From Salinispora pacifica CNR114 (GTDB taxonomy: Bacteria; Actinomycetota; Actinomycetes; Mycobacteriales; Micromonosporaceae): 64,000 nt of DNA. The position numbers were made by a program, and so were the translations under genes. The notes under the pieces were generated by a model that saw only the letters and a program-made list of their open reading frames with translations, did no database searches and was not told the origin of the DNA. Below, piece by piece: positions 8,733-18,009 of this stretch (position 1 is its first letter; each line of letters begins with the position of its first letter). The stretch lies in assembly GCF_000514775.1 (NCBI RefSeq), contig NZ_AZWO01000013.1, positions 62,200-126,199 of the forward strand, written 5' to 3'.

Positions 8733-9416
8733 TCACGGCTCGAACTTGTAGCCCAGGCCCCGCACGGTGACGATGTAACGGGGAGCGGACGGCTCCGGCT
8801 CGACCTTGGAACGCAGCCGCTTGACGTGCACGTCGAGGGTCTTCGTGTCGCCGACGTAGTCGGCCCCCCAGACCCGATCGATCAGCTGGCCCCGGGTGAG
8901 CACCCGACCGGCGTTGCGCAGCAGCAACTCCAGCAGCTCGAACTCCTTCAACGGCAGCTGCACCGGGGCGCCGCCGACCGTGACCACGTGCCGTTCGATG
9001 TCCATCCGGACCAGGCCCGCGGCCAACGTCGCCGCGCCGGTCTCCACCGTCTCGACGCTCTTGCGGCGCAGCACCGCACGGATCCGGGCGACGAGTTCCC
9101 GCGGCGAGTACGGCTTCGTCACGTAGTCGTCGGCGCCGATCTCCAACCCGACCACCTTGTCGATCTCGCTGTCCCGAGCGGTGACCATGATGATCGGCAC
9201 GTGCGACCGCTGCCGGAGCTGCCGACACACCTCAGTGCCGGACATCTCGGGCAGCATCAGGTCGAGCAGCACGATGTCGGCACCGGTCCGATCGAACTCG
9301 GTGAGGGCGGAGGTGCCAGTCGCGGCAACCGAAACCTCGAAACCCTCCTTACGGAGCATGTACGACAGGGCATCGGAGAACGACTCCTCGTCCTCGACCA
9401 CCAGAACGCGGCTCAA
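8733..9416 (-). CDS. regX3: Response regulator RegX3 (OmpR/PhoB family)
   Basis: A 227-residue OmpR/PhoB-type response regulator. The receiver domain has the acidic pair in VVEDEES, the phospho-acceptor Asp52 in ADIVLLDLMLPEMSG and the conserved Lys in DDYVTKPYS. The C-terminal winged helix ends VRGLGYKFEP and includes RVWGADYVGDTKTLDVHVKRLR. It matches mycobacterial RegX3 closely and lies downstream of senX3. It should control the phosphate-starvation regulon, including pst in this window. I chose the TTG at 9416 behind an AAGGAAA ribosome binding site; a GTG at 9440 that overlaps the senX3 stop (GTGA) would add eight residues. Confidence 0.95.
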   Translation of the reverse strand: MSRVLVVEDEESFSDALSYMLRKEGFEVSVAATGTSALTEFDRTGADIVLLDLMLPEMSGTEVCRQLRQRSHVPIIMVTARDSEIDKVVGLEIGADDYVTKPYSPRELVARIRAVLRRKSVETVETGAATLAAGLVRMDIERHVVTVGGAPVQLPLKEFELLELLLRNAGRVLTRGQLIDRVWGADYVGDTKTLDVHVKRLRSKVEPEPSAPRYIVTVRGLGYKFEP

Positions 9417-9436
9417 CGAACGTTTCCTTTCAACTG

Positions 9437-10720
9437 TCACGTCTGCTGGGACTCGGCCGGTTCGGCCTCGATCTCAGCCGAGGGCGGTATCACCAAAAGA
9501 TCGTCCGGGGGGCGGGCGGGGAGTCGGAGGGTGAACGTCGAGCCCTCGTCGGGAGTGCTCGCGACCTCCACCCGTCCGCCGTGGTTACTGGCGATGTGCT
9601 TCACGATGGCGAGCCCGAGACCGGTGCCGCCGGTAGCGCGGGACCGGGCCTGGTCGGCCCGGTAGAAACGCTCGAAGATCCGGTCCACGTCGCCCGGGCC
9701 GATCCCGATGCCCTGGTCGGTGACGGAGATCGTGACGTGTTCGTCGTCGCGCCGGGCGGTGACCCGGACGGCAGTGTCCTCACCCGAGTAGTTGATGGCG
9801 TTCTCGACCAGGTTCGACACGGCGGTGGCCAGCTGGGTGTCACTGCCGTACACCGTCAGTCCCCGCTCACCGTCCACCACCACGTCGATCCGGCGGGCGC
9901 TGGCGCCGGTCCGGGTCCGATCCACCACCTCGCCGACCACCCAGTCCACGGCGACCGGCTCCGGCGCGGGCTGCGGGTCCGCGCCCTGGAGCCGGGTCAG
10001 CTCCAGCAACTCCTGCACCAACCGACCCAGCCGGGTCGACTCATGCCGGATCCGCTCGGCGAACCGGCGAGTGGCAGCCAGATCCTCGGAGAGGTCCGGC
10101 TCCTCCTCGTCGACCGGCTCGGTCGCGTCCAGCAACGCCTCGGCGAGGAGCTGGAGCGCCCCGATCGGGGTCTTGAGCTCGTGACTCACATTGGCCACGA
10201 AGTCTCGCCGGACCCGGGCCAGCCGGTGCGACTCGGTCACGTCAACAGCTTCCACGGCGACGTGGCCGCCGCCGAGGCCGACCGCCCGCAGATGCACGCC
10301 GAGCGGATTCTCCGCGGCGACGCCGTCGCTCCCCCGGGGCAGGTCCAGCTGGATCTCTCGACGTACGCCGGTCCGCCGCACCTGCCCCGCGAGGGTCCGA
10401 ATCAACGGATGGGCGACGACCGTGCCCGGCGGGCCGCCGGCGCGGAGCAGGCCCATCGCCCGGGCTGCCGGATTGACCAGGACGGGCCCGTCGTCGTCGG
10501 CGAGCACCACGACGCCGACCCGGAGGGAGTCGATCGTCCGGCGACCGAGGCCGGACGGCGAACCGTCGGTGCTCGCGTGCCTCCCACCGAGTCGAGGCGA
10601 GCCGGACTGGTGGCTCCCGAACCCGGTCGATCCAGCTCGGCGCGCCAGGACCAGCCGGGTCAGCAGCACACCGACCACCAGTCCCGCGGCCACCGCGACG
10701 ACCACCACTACCCACTCCAC
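9437..10720 (-). CDS. senX3: Sensor histidine kinase SenX3
   Basis: A 427-residue membrane histidine kinase that pairs with RegX3. One transmembrane helix is at residues 3-25, followed by a PAS-like region (around residues 60-165), the phospho-acceptor His180 in FVANVSHELKTPIGAL, and an HATPase domain with NLVENAINYS, DQGIGIG and GGTGLGLAIVKHI. The GTG start lies 6 nt after TAGGAT (10732-10727), indicating leaderless transcription. The stop overlaps a possible regX3 GTG start. GTTCACC-like elements are found upstream between this gene and gpmA, suggesting autoregulation. Gene order gpm1-senX3-regX3 is as in mycobacteria. Confidence 0.95.
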   Translation of the reverse strand: MEWVVVVVAVAAGLVVGVLLTRLVLARRAGSTGFGSHQSGSPRLGGRHASTDGSPSGLGRRTIDSLRVGVVVLADDDGPVLVNPAARAMGLLRAGGPPGTVVAHPLIRTLAGQVRRTGVRREIQLDLPRGSDGVAAENPLGVHLRAVGLGGGHVAVEAVDVTESHRLARVRRDFVANVSHELKTPIGALQLLAEALLDATEPVDEEEPDLSEDLAATRRFAERIRHESTRLGRLVQELLELTRLQGADPQPAPEPVAVDWVVGEVVDRTRTGASARRIDVVVDGERGLTVYGSDTQLATAVSNLVENAINYSGEDTAVRVTARRDDEHVTISVTDQGIGIGPGDVDRIFERFYRADQARSRATGGTGLGLAIVKHIASNHGGRVEVASTPDEGSTFTLRLPARPPDDLLVIPPSAEIEAEPAESQQT

Positions 10721-10791
10721 CGGGCGATCCTAGGTCCTGGTTAACCCAGCACCCGAACAGACCAGGACGAAACATCCTCACTTCCGCGGGT

Positions 10792-10820
10792 ATTCACCGC
10801 CCCGTCCGACCCCGTTCACC
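10792..10820 (+). promoter_or_regulatory. Possible PHO box upstream of senX3
   Basis: ATTCACC at 10792 and GTTCACC at 10814 are exactly 22 bp apart, which is two 11-bp PHO-box units with a degenerate middle unit. A further GTTAACC at 10740 is out of phase. The site is between gpmA and senX3, about 70-100 bp before the senX3 start, in inverted orientation relative to senX3. Weaker than the two other PHO boxes in the window. Confidence 0.4.
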
Positions 10821-10868
10821 AGGGCGTTCCCTCCGGGCCCCGGTACCGCGCGGTCGCTCGGGCCCGCG

Positions 10869-11636
10869 TCAGCGGCCCTGGTTCGCCACCGCCGCCGCGG
10901 CCTCCTGCGCCGCCGCCGGGTCCAGGTAGGTGCCGCCGAGCGTCATCGGACGCAGCTGCGGGTCGAGGTCGTACCGCAGCGGGATCCCGGTCGGGATGTT
11001 CAGCTTCGCGATCGCCTCGTCGCTGATCTGGTCCAGATGCTTGACCAACGCGCGTAGCGAGTTGCCGTGCGCGGCCACCAGCACGGTCCGGCCAGCCAGG
11101 ATGTCCGGCACGATCGAGTCGTACCAGTACGGCAGCATCCGCTCGAAGACGTCCTTCAGGCACTCCGTCCGCGGCATCAGCTCGGTCGGCAGCAGCCGGT
11201 AGCGCGGGTCACCGACCTGCGACCACTCGTCTCCGTCCGCGATCGGCGGCGGCGGCGAGTCGTACGAGCGGCGCCAGCGCATGAACTGCTCCTCGCCGTA
11301 CTCGTCGAGGGTCTGCTTCTTGTTCTTGCCCTGGAGGGCGCCGTAGTGGCGCTCGTTGAGCCGCCACGACCGACGCACCGCGATCCAGTGCCGGTCGGCG
11401 GTGTCCAGCGCGAGCTCCGCGGTGCGGATCGCCCGGCGCAACAGGCTGGTGTGCACCACATCCGGCGACAGGTTGTGCTCCCGCAGCAGCTCGCCGCCAC
11501 GACGCGCCTCGGCCTCTCCCTTGGCGGTCAGGTCCACGTCGACCCAGCCGGTGAAGAGGTTCTTGGCGTTCCAGTCGCTCTCGCCGTGTCGCAGCAGGAC
11601 CAGCGTCCCGATGGTGGGCCCTTCACTTGCAGTCAT
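10869..11636 (-). CDS. gpmA: 2,3-bisphosphoglycerate-dependent phosphoglycerate mutase
   Basis: A 255-residue glycolytic enzyme interconverting 3- and 2-phosphoglycerate. The catalytic [16 protein letters not shown] motif is near residue 20, the [12 protein letters not shown] segment and the second catalytic His in [15 protein letters not shown] follow. Length fits the dPGM family (about 250). The ATG at 11636 (MTASEGPT) sits 8-9 nt after a strong GGGGGAGG Shine-Dalgarno; the ATG at 11645 touches that element and is too close. It is upstream of senX3-regX3, as gpm1 is in M. tuberculosis. Confidence 0.95.
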   Translation of the reverse strand: MTASEGPTIGTLVLLRHGESDWNAKNLFTGWVDVDLTAKGEAEARRGGELLREHNLSPDVVHTSLLRRAIRTAELALDTADRHWIAVRRSWRLNERHYGALQGKNKKQTLDEYGEEQFMRWRRSYDSPPPPIADGDEWSQVGDPRYRLLPTELMPRTECLKDVFERMLPYWYDSIVPDILAGRTVLVAAHGNSLRALVKHLDQISDEAIAKLNIPTGIPLRYDLDPQLRPMTLGGTYLDPAAAQEAAAAVANQGR

Positions 11637-11782
11637 GTCGGCCATCCTCCCCCACCGGCCCACCCGTCGCGCGGGAAGGGGTGCTGACCAGCACGGAAAA
11701 ACCGGATGGCGGAGGGCTCCGCCCCAGCACTAGTTTGTAAGGCCTTGCGCGGAAGCTGATCATTACGGAAACGGGGCGTTGC

Positions 11783-13054
11783 GTGCGAACGATGCGAGGT
11801 TGGTTAGTCGAGACGGCCGGTGGCCTCCCGCGCTCCTTCTGGTACCTCTGGACCGGCACCCTGATCAACCGGCTCGGCTCGTTCGTCCTGATCTTCCTCG
11901 CCATCTACCTCACCCAGGAGCGGGGCTTCTCCGCCGCCCAAGCCGGCCTGGTCCTGGGGCTGTGGGGGGTCGGCGGCGCGGTGGGCACCACCGTCGGCGG
12001 CACGCTCGCAGACCGGTGGGGCCGCCGGCCCACCCTGCTCACCGCACACCTCGGCGCCGCGAGCATGATGCTCGCCCTCGGCTTCGCCCGGGGCCTCTGG
12101 TCCATCGCGCTCGGCGCCCTCCTGCTCGGGCTCTTCGCCGAGGCCGCCCGGCCCGCCTTCGGCGCCATGATGATCGACGTGGTGCCGGCGAAGGACCGGT
12201 TGCGTGCCTTCAGCCTGAACTACTGGGCGATCAATCTCGGCTTCGCCTGCGCCGCGATCCTCGCGGGGTTCGCGACCGGGGCCGGCTACCTGCTGCTCTT
12301 CGTGGTTGACGCGGTCACCACCCTGATCATGACCCTGGTCATCTTCCTCAAGGTGGGCGAGACCCGCCAACCGCTGGTCGCCACCGGCGGGCCGAAGGCC
12401 CCGACCGGGGCGCTGCGCGTCATCCTGACCGACCGGATCTACCTCGGGTTCGTGGCGTTGAACCTCTTCGCCGCGATAGTCATGCTCCAGCACATCTCGA
12501 TGCTGCCGATCGCGATGGCCGACTCGGGGCTGAGCCCCGCCACCTACGGCTCGGTGATCGCACTCAACGGGGTGCTGATCGTGGTGGGCCAGCTCTTCGT
12601 GCCACGGTTGATCAAGGGCCGTAGCCGGTCCCATGTGTTGGCACTGTCGGCGGTGGTACTCGGGGCCGGTTTCGGGCTGACCGCGTTCGCCGAGACCGCC
12701 TGGTTCTACGGGCTGACCGTGCTGATCTGGACCGTCGGCGAGATGCTCAACTCGCCGTCCAACGCCACCCTGATCGCCGAGCTCTCCCCGAGTGAGCTAC
12801 GCGGCCGCTACCAGGGGGTCTTCTCGCTCTCCTGGCAGATCGCCGGCGCCACGGCACCGGTGCTCGGCGGGCTCGTCCGGGAGGGGGCCGGCAACGCCAC
12901 ACTCTGGCTGGGCTGTGCCCTGCTCGGCGGGCTGGTGGCGGTGGCGCACCTGATCTCCGGACCGGCCCGGGAGCGCCGGGCCGCCGCGCTGCGGGCAGTC
13001 AACCAACCGCCGCCGGCCCCGGTCGGGCAGCAGCAGGCGACCGGGGTGGGGTGA
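11783..13054 (+). CDS. MFS transporter (MDR-type)
   Basis: A 423-residue major facilitator permease with about 12 hydrophobic segments. The loop 2-3 motif GTLADRWGRRPTLL identifies the family, and ELRGRYQGVFSLSW is the repeat of that loop in the second half. It resembles the actinobacterial multidrug-efflux branch; the substrate is not inferable. The start is the GTG at 11783, with an ATG three codons later as alternative. It is divergent from gpmA and followed by a very strong hairpin at 13091-13129. It is a separate gene from the MFS transporter at the left edge. Confidence 0.88.
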   Translation: MRTMRGWLVETAGGLPRSFWYLWTGTLINRLGSFVLIFLAIYLTQERGFSAAQAGLVLGLWGVGGAVGTTVGGTLADRWGRRPTLLTAHLGAASMMLALGFARGLWSIALGALLLGLFAEAARPAFGAMMIDVVPAKDRLRAFSLNYWAINLGFACAAILAGFATGAGYLLLFVVDAVTTLIMTLVIFLKVGETRQPLVATGGPKAPTGALRVILTDRIYLGFVALNLFAAIVMLQHISMLPIAMADSGLSPATYGSVIALNGVLIVVGQLFVPRLIKGRSRSHVLALSAVVLGAGFGLTAFAETAWFYGLTVLIWTVGEMLNSPSNATLIAELSPSELRGRYQGVFSLSWQIAGATAPVLGGLVREGAGNATLWLGCALLGGLVAVAHLISGPARERRAAALRAVNQPPPAPVGQQQATGVG

Positions 13055-13090
13055 GCGCCCGCAAGCTGGACGGCACGGCCTCCGGGTACG

Positions 13091-13129
13091 CGAAACGCCC
13101 ATCGTGAGTTCGTCACGATGGGCGTTTCG
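13091..13129. terminator. Strong 17-bp perfect hairpin after the MFS gene
   Basis: CGAAACGCCCATCGTGA (13091-13107) and its exact complement TCACGATGGGCGTTTCG (13113-13129) flank the 5-nt loop GTTCG. This is one of the most stable stems in the window and lies 37 bp after the MFS stop. No long T-tract follows. It probably terminates the MFS transcript and may also block reads from the opposite strand. Confidence 0.8.
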
Positions 13130-13443
13130 TTGCGTACGACCGGCGGCGGCGGGCGACACTCACCCCCGTAAGCGGCGCCCGCTCACGCCGCCGGTCAACA
13201 GGTGGACACCGTCCCCCAACGGTGTTGTTCCACCCGTCCCCGCGCCACACTCGATGCTCGGATCTGATTGATCCTCCGCTCCCCCGAACGGAACCGAGCG
13301 TCGCACGGTGCAATAAAGTTAGTTCGCCCGGAATGCGGATACAAATCGACCGGCTGTCTCACCGGTCACAAACCGGCTGCCCCGCGATCCGGCCCGCCCT
13401 CCGGCCACCAGCGGTCTACCCGCCGACAACTCCGGCAAACAAC
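13130..13443. other. Intergenic region without a gene (314 bp)
   Basis: No coding frame is convincing. It contains a small inverted repeat (ACACCGT near 13206 with ACGGTGT near 13219) and a lower-GC stretch around 13310-13345. It lies between the convergent MFS and Rho-N-like genes. Confidence 0.55.
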
Positions 13444-14106
13444 TCATCCGTCCTCCCGATCGGGTGACTCTGTACGGAAAAAGTTGCTCATTCTGCCGTC
13501 TCGCAGCCGCTCCTGATAGATCAAGTTCAGCTTCCGCAGATCAAAGGTCCGGAACCACTCCTGCCATGTGATTTCGCGCACCCGAGAGCTCTGCCGGAAC
13601 CCCGGCATGTTGAAGGTGAGCACCCCAGCCCGGCCGTCCCGCTCGGTACCCCGGATCGTCGCCGGCTTCGCGTTGCGCTCCCGCGCCCACCGCCGGATCA
13701 CCTCGTGGTTCGTGGTGACCAGGCTCCGGCCCGGACGCTCCGGCCGGTCGGTCAGGGCGGCGATGACCTGCGAGGACCGCACCGACCGCGAGGTACGGGG
13801 CCCGGTCCGCACCGCGGCGCCACCCGCCGACCTCCCGCCGGACGTCGCCCTGCGGCCCGGCCCCTTCGTCCCGCCCGATCGGCGCTCCGCCCGCAAGGTC
13901 TTCACCAGCGTCCGCACCAGCTCCGGCTTGCGCAGCGCGGAGGTGCCGGAGACGCCGTGCTGGCGCAACTGCCCCCGAATCTCGTCCACCCGCATCCGGG
14001 AGATCGTGCTTTCGGACACCTCCGGCGTGTTCGGGGTCTGGTTTCCTGGCCGGCGTGCGGTCCGGGTCGCCGTACCACCGCGGCCTGCGCTGCTTCGCTG
14101 AGCCAT
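13444..14106 (-). CDS. Rho-N/SAP-like domain protein of unknown function
   Basis: A 220-residue basic protein. The N-terminal half includes MRVDEIRGQLRQHGVSGTSALRKPELVRTLVKTLR, which looks like a Rho-N or SAP-type nucleic-acid-binding helical domain, followed by a Gly/Arg/Ser-rich linker. The C-terminal half (NHEVIRRWARERNAKPATIRGTE, then ITWQEWFRTFDLRKLNLIYQE) is a conserved domain found in many bacterial hypothetical proteins. The ATG at 14106 follows GGAGGAGCGTTCC, a strong ribosome binding site, so the longer upstream frame is not used. Function is unknown; nucleic-acid binding is inferred from composition. Confidence 0.8.
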   Translation of the reverse strand: MAQRSSAGRGGTATRTARRPGNQTPNTPEVSESTISRMRVDEIRGQLRQHGVSGTSALRKPELVRTLVKTLRAERRSGGTKGPGRRATSGGRSAGGAAVRTGPRTSRSVRSSQVIAALTDRPERPGRSLVTTNHEVIRRWARERNAKPATIRGTERDGRAGVLTFNMPGFRQSSRVREITWQEWFRTFDLRKLNLIYQERLRDGRMSNFFRTESPDREDG

Positions 14107-14180
14107 GGAACGCTCCTCCGCCAGTCCGTCCTCGGCGCGCGGCCGGTCCCAGTACCGCACCGCACACCGGGGCGTACCCG

Positions 14181-14786
14181 TCAGGACAGCGTCGAATCCC
14201 CGGGGGCAGCGGTCGGGTTCCCGGTAGCGGTCGCACCGCCCGCGGTCGGGCTCCCGGTAGCAGCCGTCCCGGCGGCCGGCGCGGACCCGCCGTCGGCCGG
14301 CGCGACCAGGTGGGCGAAGGCCGCGAGGTTGGCGGTCGACTCGCCCCGCCTGACCCGCCACTCCCACTCCCGCCGGATCGAACTACCGAAGCCGATCTCC
14401 AGCATCGTGTCGAAGGACTCGTCGGCGTACGTGAGCACCGACCCAAAGAGCCGATCCAACTCGTCGGCGTCCACACCTGCCGAATTGACCCGGCCGGTCA
14501 GGTAGACGTCACCGACCGCGTCGATGGAGAACGACACCCCATACATCCGGGCGTTGCGCTGCAGCAGCCACGACCACAGCTCCTCGCGGCGCTCGTCGGG
14601 CTGACGCATCACGAACGCCTCGACTCGCAGCGCGTACTCACCGATGATCAGGTTGCAGATCGTCCGCAGCTTGTGGGTGCCCGGCAGGGTCACCGCGTAC
14701 GAGTTCGGGCCGGTGGCCTCCCAGGCCAGGTCCCGCTCCGCGCAGACCGACTCGATCAACGCCCCGAGCTCGCTTCTCCCGTTCAC
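14181..14786 (-). CDS. YbjN domain protein (Rv0487-like)
   Basis: A 201-residue protein with the YbjN fold, similar to type III secretion chaperone-like folds: YAVTLPGTHKLRTICNLIIGEYALRVEAFVMRQPDE and RREELWSWLLQRNARMYGVSFSIDAVGDVYLTGRV. The last 30 residues are a low-complexity Gly/Ala/Thr/Pro tail. The molecular role is unknown. TAGAGT (14798-14793) lies 6 nt before the GTG start. It is adjacent to mshA, the same neighbour as Rv0487 in M. tuberculosis. Confidence 0.86.
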   Translation of the reverse strand: MNGRSELGALIESVCAERDLAWEATGPNSYAVTLPGTHKLRTICNLIIGEYALRVEAFVMRQPDERREELWSWLLQRNARMYGVSFSIDAVGDVYLTGRVNSAGVDADELDRLFGSVLTYADESFDTMLEIGFGSSIRREWEWRVRRGESTANLAAFAHLVAPADGGSAPAAGTAATGSPTAGGATATGNPTAAPGDSTLS

Positions 14787-14859
14787 CGCCCCACTCTACG
14801 ACCGCTCACGCCCAGCCGCGGCCCACGCCGGTCCGGCCTCCGTCGCTGACGATCGGTGC

Positions 14860-16206
14860 TCACCGGGCACAGGTGGCGAAGTCCGACGATCGGGTTCGGT
14901 ACGCGGCGACAGCCTCGCCGTAGACCTCCAACAGGTCGCGCACCGTCCGATCCCAGGAAAAGCTGCGGGCGTGGCGTTGCGCGCCATGGGCCAGGGCCGT
15001 GCGCCGCCCCGCGTCCGGCAGCAGGCGACCCAGCGTATGGGCCCATGCGACCGGGTCGTGGCCATCCACCAGGACCCCGCTGACGTCGTCGCGTACCGCG
15101 GTGATCAAACCGCCGACGGCGGCTGCCACCACCGGGGTGCCACAGGCCTGCGCCTCCAACGCGACCAGCCCGAAGCTCTCGTTGTAGGACGGGACCGCCA
15201 CCAGGTCGGCCGCCCGGTACAGGGCGGGCAGGTCGTCACCGGTCTGCGGCGGCAGAAACCGCACCCGATCGGAGATCCCCAACTCGACGGCCAGCTCGAT
15301 CAGGCGAGTCGGCCGCTCAAGCCCGCTGCCGCTGGGGCCGCCGCAAACCACCACCGTCATGTCGTCGGCGAGCGCCGGGTCCCGCTGGCGCAGCGCCGCC
15401 GCCGCGCGGATCAGCACGTCGGGTGCCTTGAGCGGCTGGATCCGGCCGACAAATGCCACCACGTACCCCCGCTCGGGCAGGCCCAGGCGACGACGGGCGA
15501 GGACCTGGCCCTGGGCACGATCACCGGCTGGGGGGCAGAACCGGGCCAGATCCACCCCGGGCTCGACCACCTCCACCCGGGTGGGGTCGGCGTCGTACCG
15601 CTCGATCAGGTCACCGGCCTCGGTCTTGGTGTTGGCGACCAGCCGATCGGCCTCGGCCACCACCTGCTCCTCGCCGATCACCCGGGCCTTGGGCTCCGGC
15701 CGGTCCCCGGCGGCGAGTTGCGCGTTCTTGACCTTGGCAAGGGTGTGCGCGGTGTGCACCAGCGGAACCCCCCAACGCTCCTTGGCCAGCCAGCCGACCT
15801 GCCCGGAGAGCCAGTAGTGCGAGTGGATGAGGTCGTAGTGCCCCACCGCCCGGGCGGCCTCGGCCCGCAGCACCCCCGCGGTGAACGCGCAGAGCTGGCC
15901 GGGCAACTCCTCCTTGGTCAGCCCACCCAACGGTCCGGCGGTGATGTGCCGGACGTGCACGCCGGGCACCATCTCTACCACCGGCGGCAGGTCGGCGGCG
16001 GTAGCACGGGTGAAGATCTCGACCTCGACGTTCGCCTCGGCCAGCCGCCGGGCGACTTCCAGGATGTAGACGTTCATTCCGCCCGCGTCCCCCGTGCCGG
16101 GCTGGTGCAGCGGCGAGGTGTGCACGGAGAGGGTCGCGATCCGTCGGGGCCGGGGCCACGGACGGGAACCCCGCTGACGACCGACACCGGTGTGCTGTTC
16201 CGTCAC
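14860..16206 (-). CDS. mshA: D-inositol-3-phosphate glycosyltransferase MshA
   Basis: A 448-residue GT4 glycosyltransferase catalysing the first step of mycothiol biosynthesis, transfer of GlcNAc from UDP-GlcNAc to 1L-inositol-3-phosphate. Diagnostic segments are [59 protein letters not shown] and the EX7E-type motif in [23 protein letters not shown]. The GTG at 16206 follows AAGGAG by about 6 nt; the frame extends further upstream but without family sequence. Divergent from an SDR gene. With mshD at 52-53 kb, two of the mycothiol genes lie in this window. Confidence 0.96.
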   Translation of the reverse strand: MTEQHTGVGRQRGSRPWPRPRRIATLSVHTSPLHQPGTGDAGGMNVYILEVARRLAEANVEVEIFTRATAADLPPVVEMVPGVHVRHITAGPLGGLTKEELPGQLCAFTAGVLRAEAARAVGHYDLIHSHYWLSGQVGWLAKERWGVPLVHTAHTLAKVKNAQLAAGDRPEPKARVIGEEQVVAEADRLVANTKTEAGDLIERYDADPTRVEVVEPGVDLARFCPPAGDRAQGQVLARRRLGLPERGYVVAFVGRIQPLKAPDVLIRAAAALRQRDPALADDMTVVVCGGPSGSGLERPTRLIELAVELGISDRVRFLPPQTGDDLPALYRAADLVAVPSYNESFGLVALEAQACGTPVVAAAVGGLITAVRDDVSGVLVDGHDPVAWAHTLGRLLPDAGRRTALAHGAQRHARSFSWDRTVRDLLEVYGEAVAAYRTRSSDFATCAR

Positions 16207-16373
16207 GTCCGCTCCTTCCGCCACGGTTGCCGTCCCGCACGACCGGCGCCTCTCGGTCAACCTCCACGCCGGGTGTCATCTTCCCGATCGTGGTTCGGTA
16301 ATTCCTCCCGGCCGTCCCCGGGCGTGACGGACCTCATCGCTCCCGCGCTCGGGCTCGGCGTCAGAATGAGCGG

Positions 16374-17138
16374 ATGACTTCCGTCGCTGTCGTCACCGGA
16401 GCATCCAGCGGGATCGGGGCGGCCACCGTCCGCCGACTCGCCGCCGAAGGGTTCCACGTGCTGGCCGCCGCCCGGCGTACCGACCGCCTCGCCGACCTGG
16501 TCCGGGAGGTCGAAGTCAACGGCGGCTCGGCCACCGCGGTCGGCTGCGACGTGACCTCGGACGAGTCGGTGGCCCGCCTCGCCGCCGCGGCGGCGGCCGC
16601 TCCCGGTCCGGTCACCCTGCTGGTCAACAACGCCGGGGGAGCGCGCGGCCTGGACCCGGTGGAGACCGGCGCGGTCGGTGACTGGCAGTGGATGTACGAC
16701 GTGAACGTCCTGGGCACACTGCGGGTCACCCAGGCGCTCCTACCGGCGTTGGTCTCCTCCGGAGCCGGCACGATCGTCGTCGTGTCGTCAACCGCCGGCT
16801 TCACCGTGTACGAGGGTGGGGGCGGCTACGCCGCCGCCAAGCACGCGCAGACCGCGGTCGCGGGCACCCTGCGGCTGGAGCTGTGCGGCCGGCCGGTTCG
16901 GGTCGTCGAGATCGACCCCGGGATGGTACGGACCGAAGAGTTCTCGCTGGTCCGCTTCGGCGGGGACGCCGACCGGGCGGACGCCGTCTACGCCGGGGTG
17001 TCCGAACCGCTGGTCGCCGACGACGTGGCGGACTGTGTCGCCTGGTGCGCGACCCGCCCGCAGCACGTGAACGTGGACCGGCTGGTGGTCCGGCCGTTGG
17101 CGCAGGCCGCGCAGCACAAGGTCCACCGGGCCGGTTGA
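16374..17138 (+). CDS. SDR family oxidoreductase (Rv0484c-like)
   Basis: A 254-residue classical short-chain dehydrogenase. It has the TGASSGIG cofactor motif at residues 8-15, NNAGG, the catalytic Ser in VVSSTAG and the YAAAK motif (YxxxK). Substrate unknown. CAGAAT ends 6 nt before the ATG, close to the leaderless pattern though not a perfect TANNNT. The methyltransferase gene starts 4 nt after its stop, so the two are probably co-transcribed. Divergent from mshA, as Rv0484c is near mshA in M. tuberculosis. Confidence 0.9.
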   Translation: MTSVAVVTGASSGIGAATVRRLAAEGFHVLAAARRTDRLADLVREVEVNGGSATAVGCDVTSDESVARLAAAAAAAPGPVTLLVNNAGGARGLDPVETGAVGDWQWMYDVNVLGTLRVTQALLPALVSSGAGTIVVVSSTAGFTVYEGGGGYAAAKHAQTAVAGTLRLELCGRPVRVVEIDPGMVRTEEFSLVRFGGDADRADAVYAGVSEPLVADDVADCVAWCATRPQHVNVDRLVVRPLAQAAQHKVHRAG

Positions 17139-17142
17139 CCAG

Positions 17143-17940
17143 GTGGTGGCGGTGCCAGCAGGACGCCCGCTCGGCGTCGTAACCCGCGGGACGACGAACC
17201 CGAACCGGCTGCGCCGGGTGGACAACTGGATCGCCGCCACCTGCGGAGACGTGCTGCGGGCGGCAGCGGACCCGCTCGTGGTGGACCTGGGCTACGGCGC
17301 CACCGGGGTCACCGCCGTCGAGCTGCGCTCCCGACTGGCCCACGCGGTCCGCCCCGACGTACGCGTGGTCGGGCTGGAGATCGACCCGGTCCGCGTCGCC
17401 GCCGCCCAACCGGTCGCCGACCCACCCCGGCTCACCTTCGCCCGGGGCGGCTTCGAGTTGGCCGGTCTCCGCCCCGCCCTGGTCCGCGCCTTCAACGTGC
17501 TACGCCAGTACGACGAGGGTGAGGTGGCGGGCGCCTGGGCGACGATGACCGGCGCGCTCGCCCCGGGTGGACTGCTGGTCGAGGGGACCTGCGACGAGCT
17601 GGGGCGACTCGGCGGGTGGGTGCTGCTCGACGAGGGCGGCCCCCGCACCCTGACCCTGGGTGCCCGGCTGACCACCCTGGACAGCCCGGCCCGACTCGCC
17701 GAACGGCTCCCCAAAGCCCTGATCCACCGCAACGTCGCCGGGGAGCCGATCCATGCCCTGCTCCAGGCCCTGGAGAACGCCTGGCGGGCAGCCGCCCCCT
17801 ACGCTCCCTTCGGCCCCCGCCACCGCTGGCTGCGTACGGTGACCGCCGTCCGCGCCGGGGGCTGGCCGCTGGCGTACCAACCCCGCCGCTGGCGCCAGGG
17901 CCTGGTCACCGTCGACTGGGCGGCGGTGGCGCCCCACTGA
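17143..17940 (+). CDS. Class I SAM-dependent methyltransferase-like protein
   Basis: A 265-residue protein with a methyltransferase-like Rossmann fold: PLVVDLGYGATGVTAVELRSRL (motif I) and VRVVGLEIDPVRVAAA (acidic end of strand 2). Later segments are PRLTFARGGFEL and GALAPGGLLVEGTCDELG. The substrate is unknown and activity is unproven. It begins 4 nt after the SDR stop, so they form an operon. Several in-frame GTG codons (17143, 17146, 17152) make the exact start uncertain. Tandem 21-bp repeats follow immediately after the stop. Confidence 0.82.
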   Translation: MVAVPAGRPLGVVTRGTTNPNRLRRVDNWIAATCGDVLRAAADPLVVDLGYGATGVTAVELRSRLAHAVRPDVRVVGLEIDPVRVAAAQPVADPPRLTFARGGFELAGLRPALVRAFNVLRQYDEGEVAGAWATMTGALAPGGLLVEGTCDELGRLGGWVLLDEGGPRTLTLGARLTTLDSPARLAERLPKALIHRNVAGEPIHALLQALENAWRAAAPYAPFGPRHRWLRTVTAVRAGGWPLAYQPRRWRQGLVTVDWAAVAPH

Positions 17941-17943
17941 CCG

Positions 17944-18002
17944 CCGCTGGGCAACGGCACTCCCCCGCTGGGCGACGGCACTCCCCCGCTGGCCCGTTGC
18001 CC
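17944..18002. repeat. 21-bp tandem repeats after the methyltransferase stop
   Basis: Two nearly identical units (17944-17964 and 17965-17985, one mismatch) share CCGCTGGGC-ACGGCACTCCC. A third degenerate unit follows, and its CCGTTGCCC (17994-18002) pairs with GGGCAACGG (17949-17957). The array fills the gap between the convergent methyltransferase and murB genes and could form a terminator-like hairpin. Confidence 0.7.
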
Positions 18003-18009
18003 GGCCGGG

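Noticed and set aside
13206..13226. Inverted repeat in the gap after the MFS terminator as a possible ncRNA
   Set aside because: Only a 7-bp stem with no promoter or terminator linked to it.
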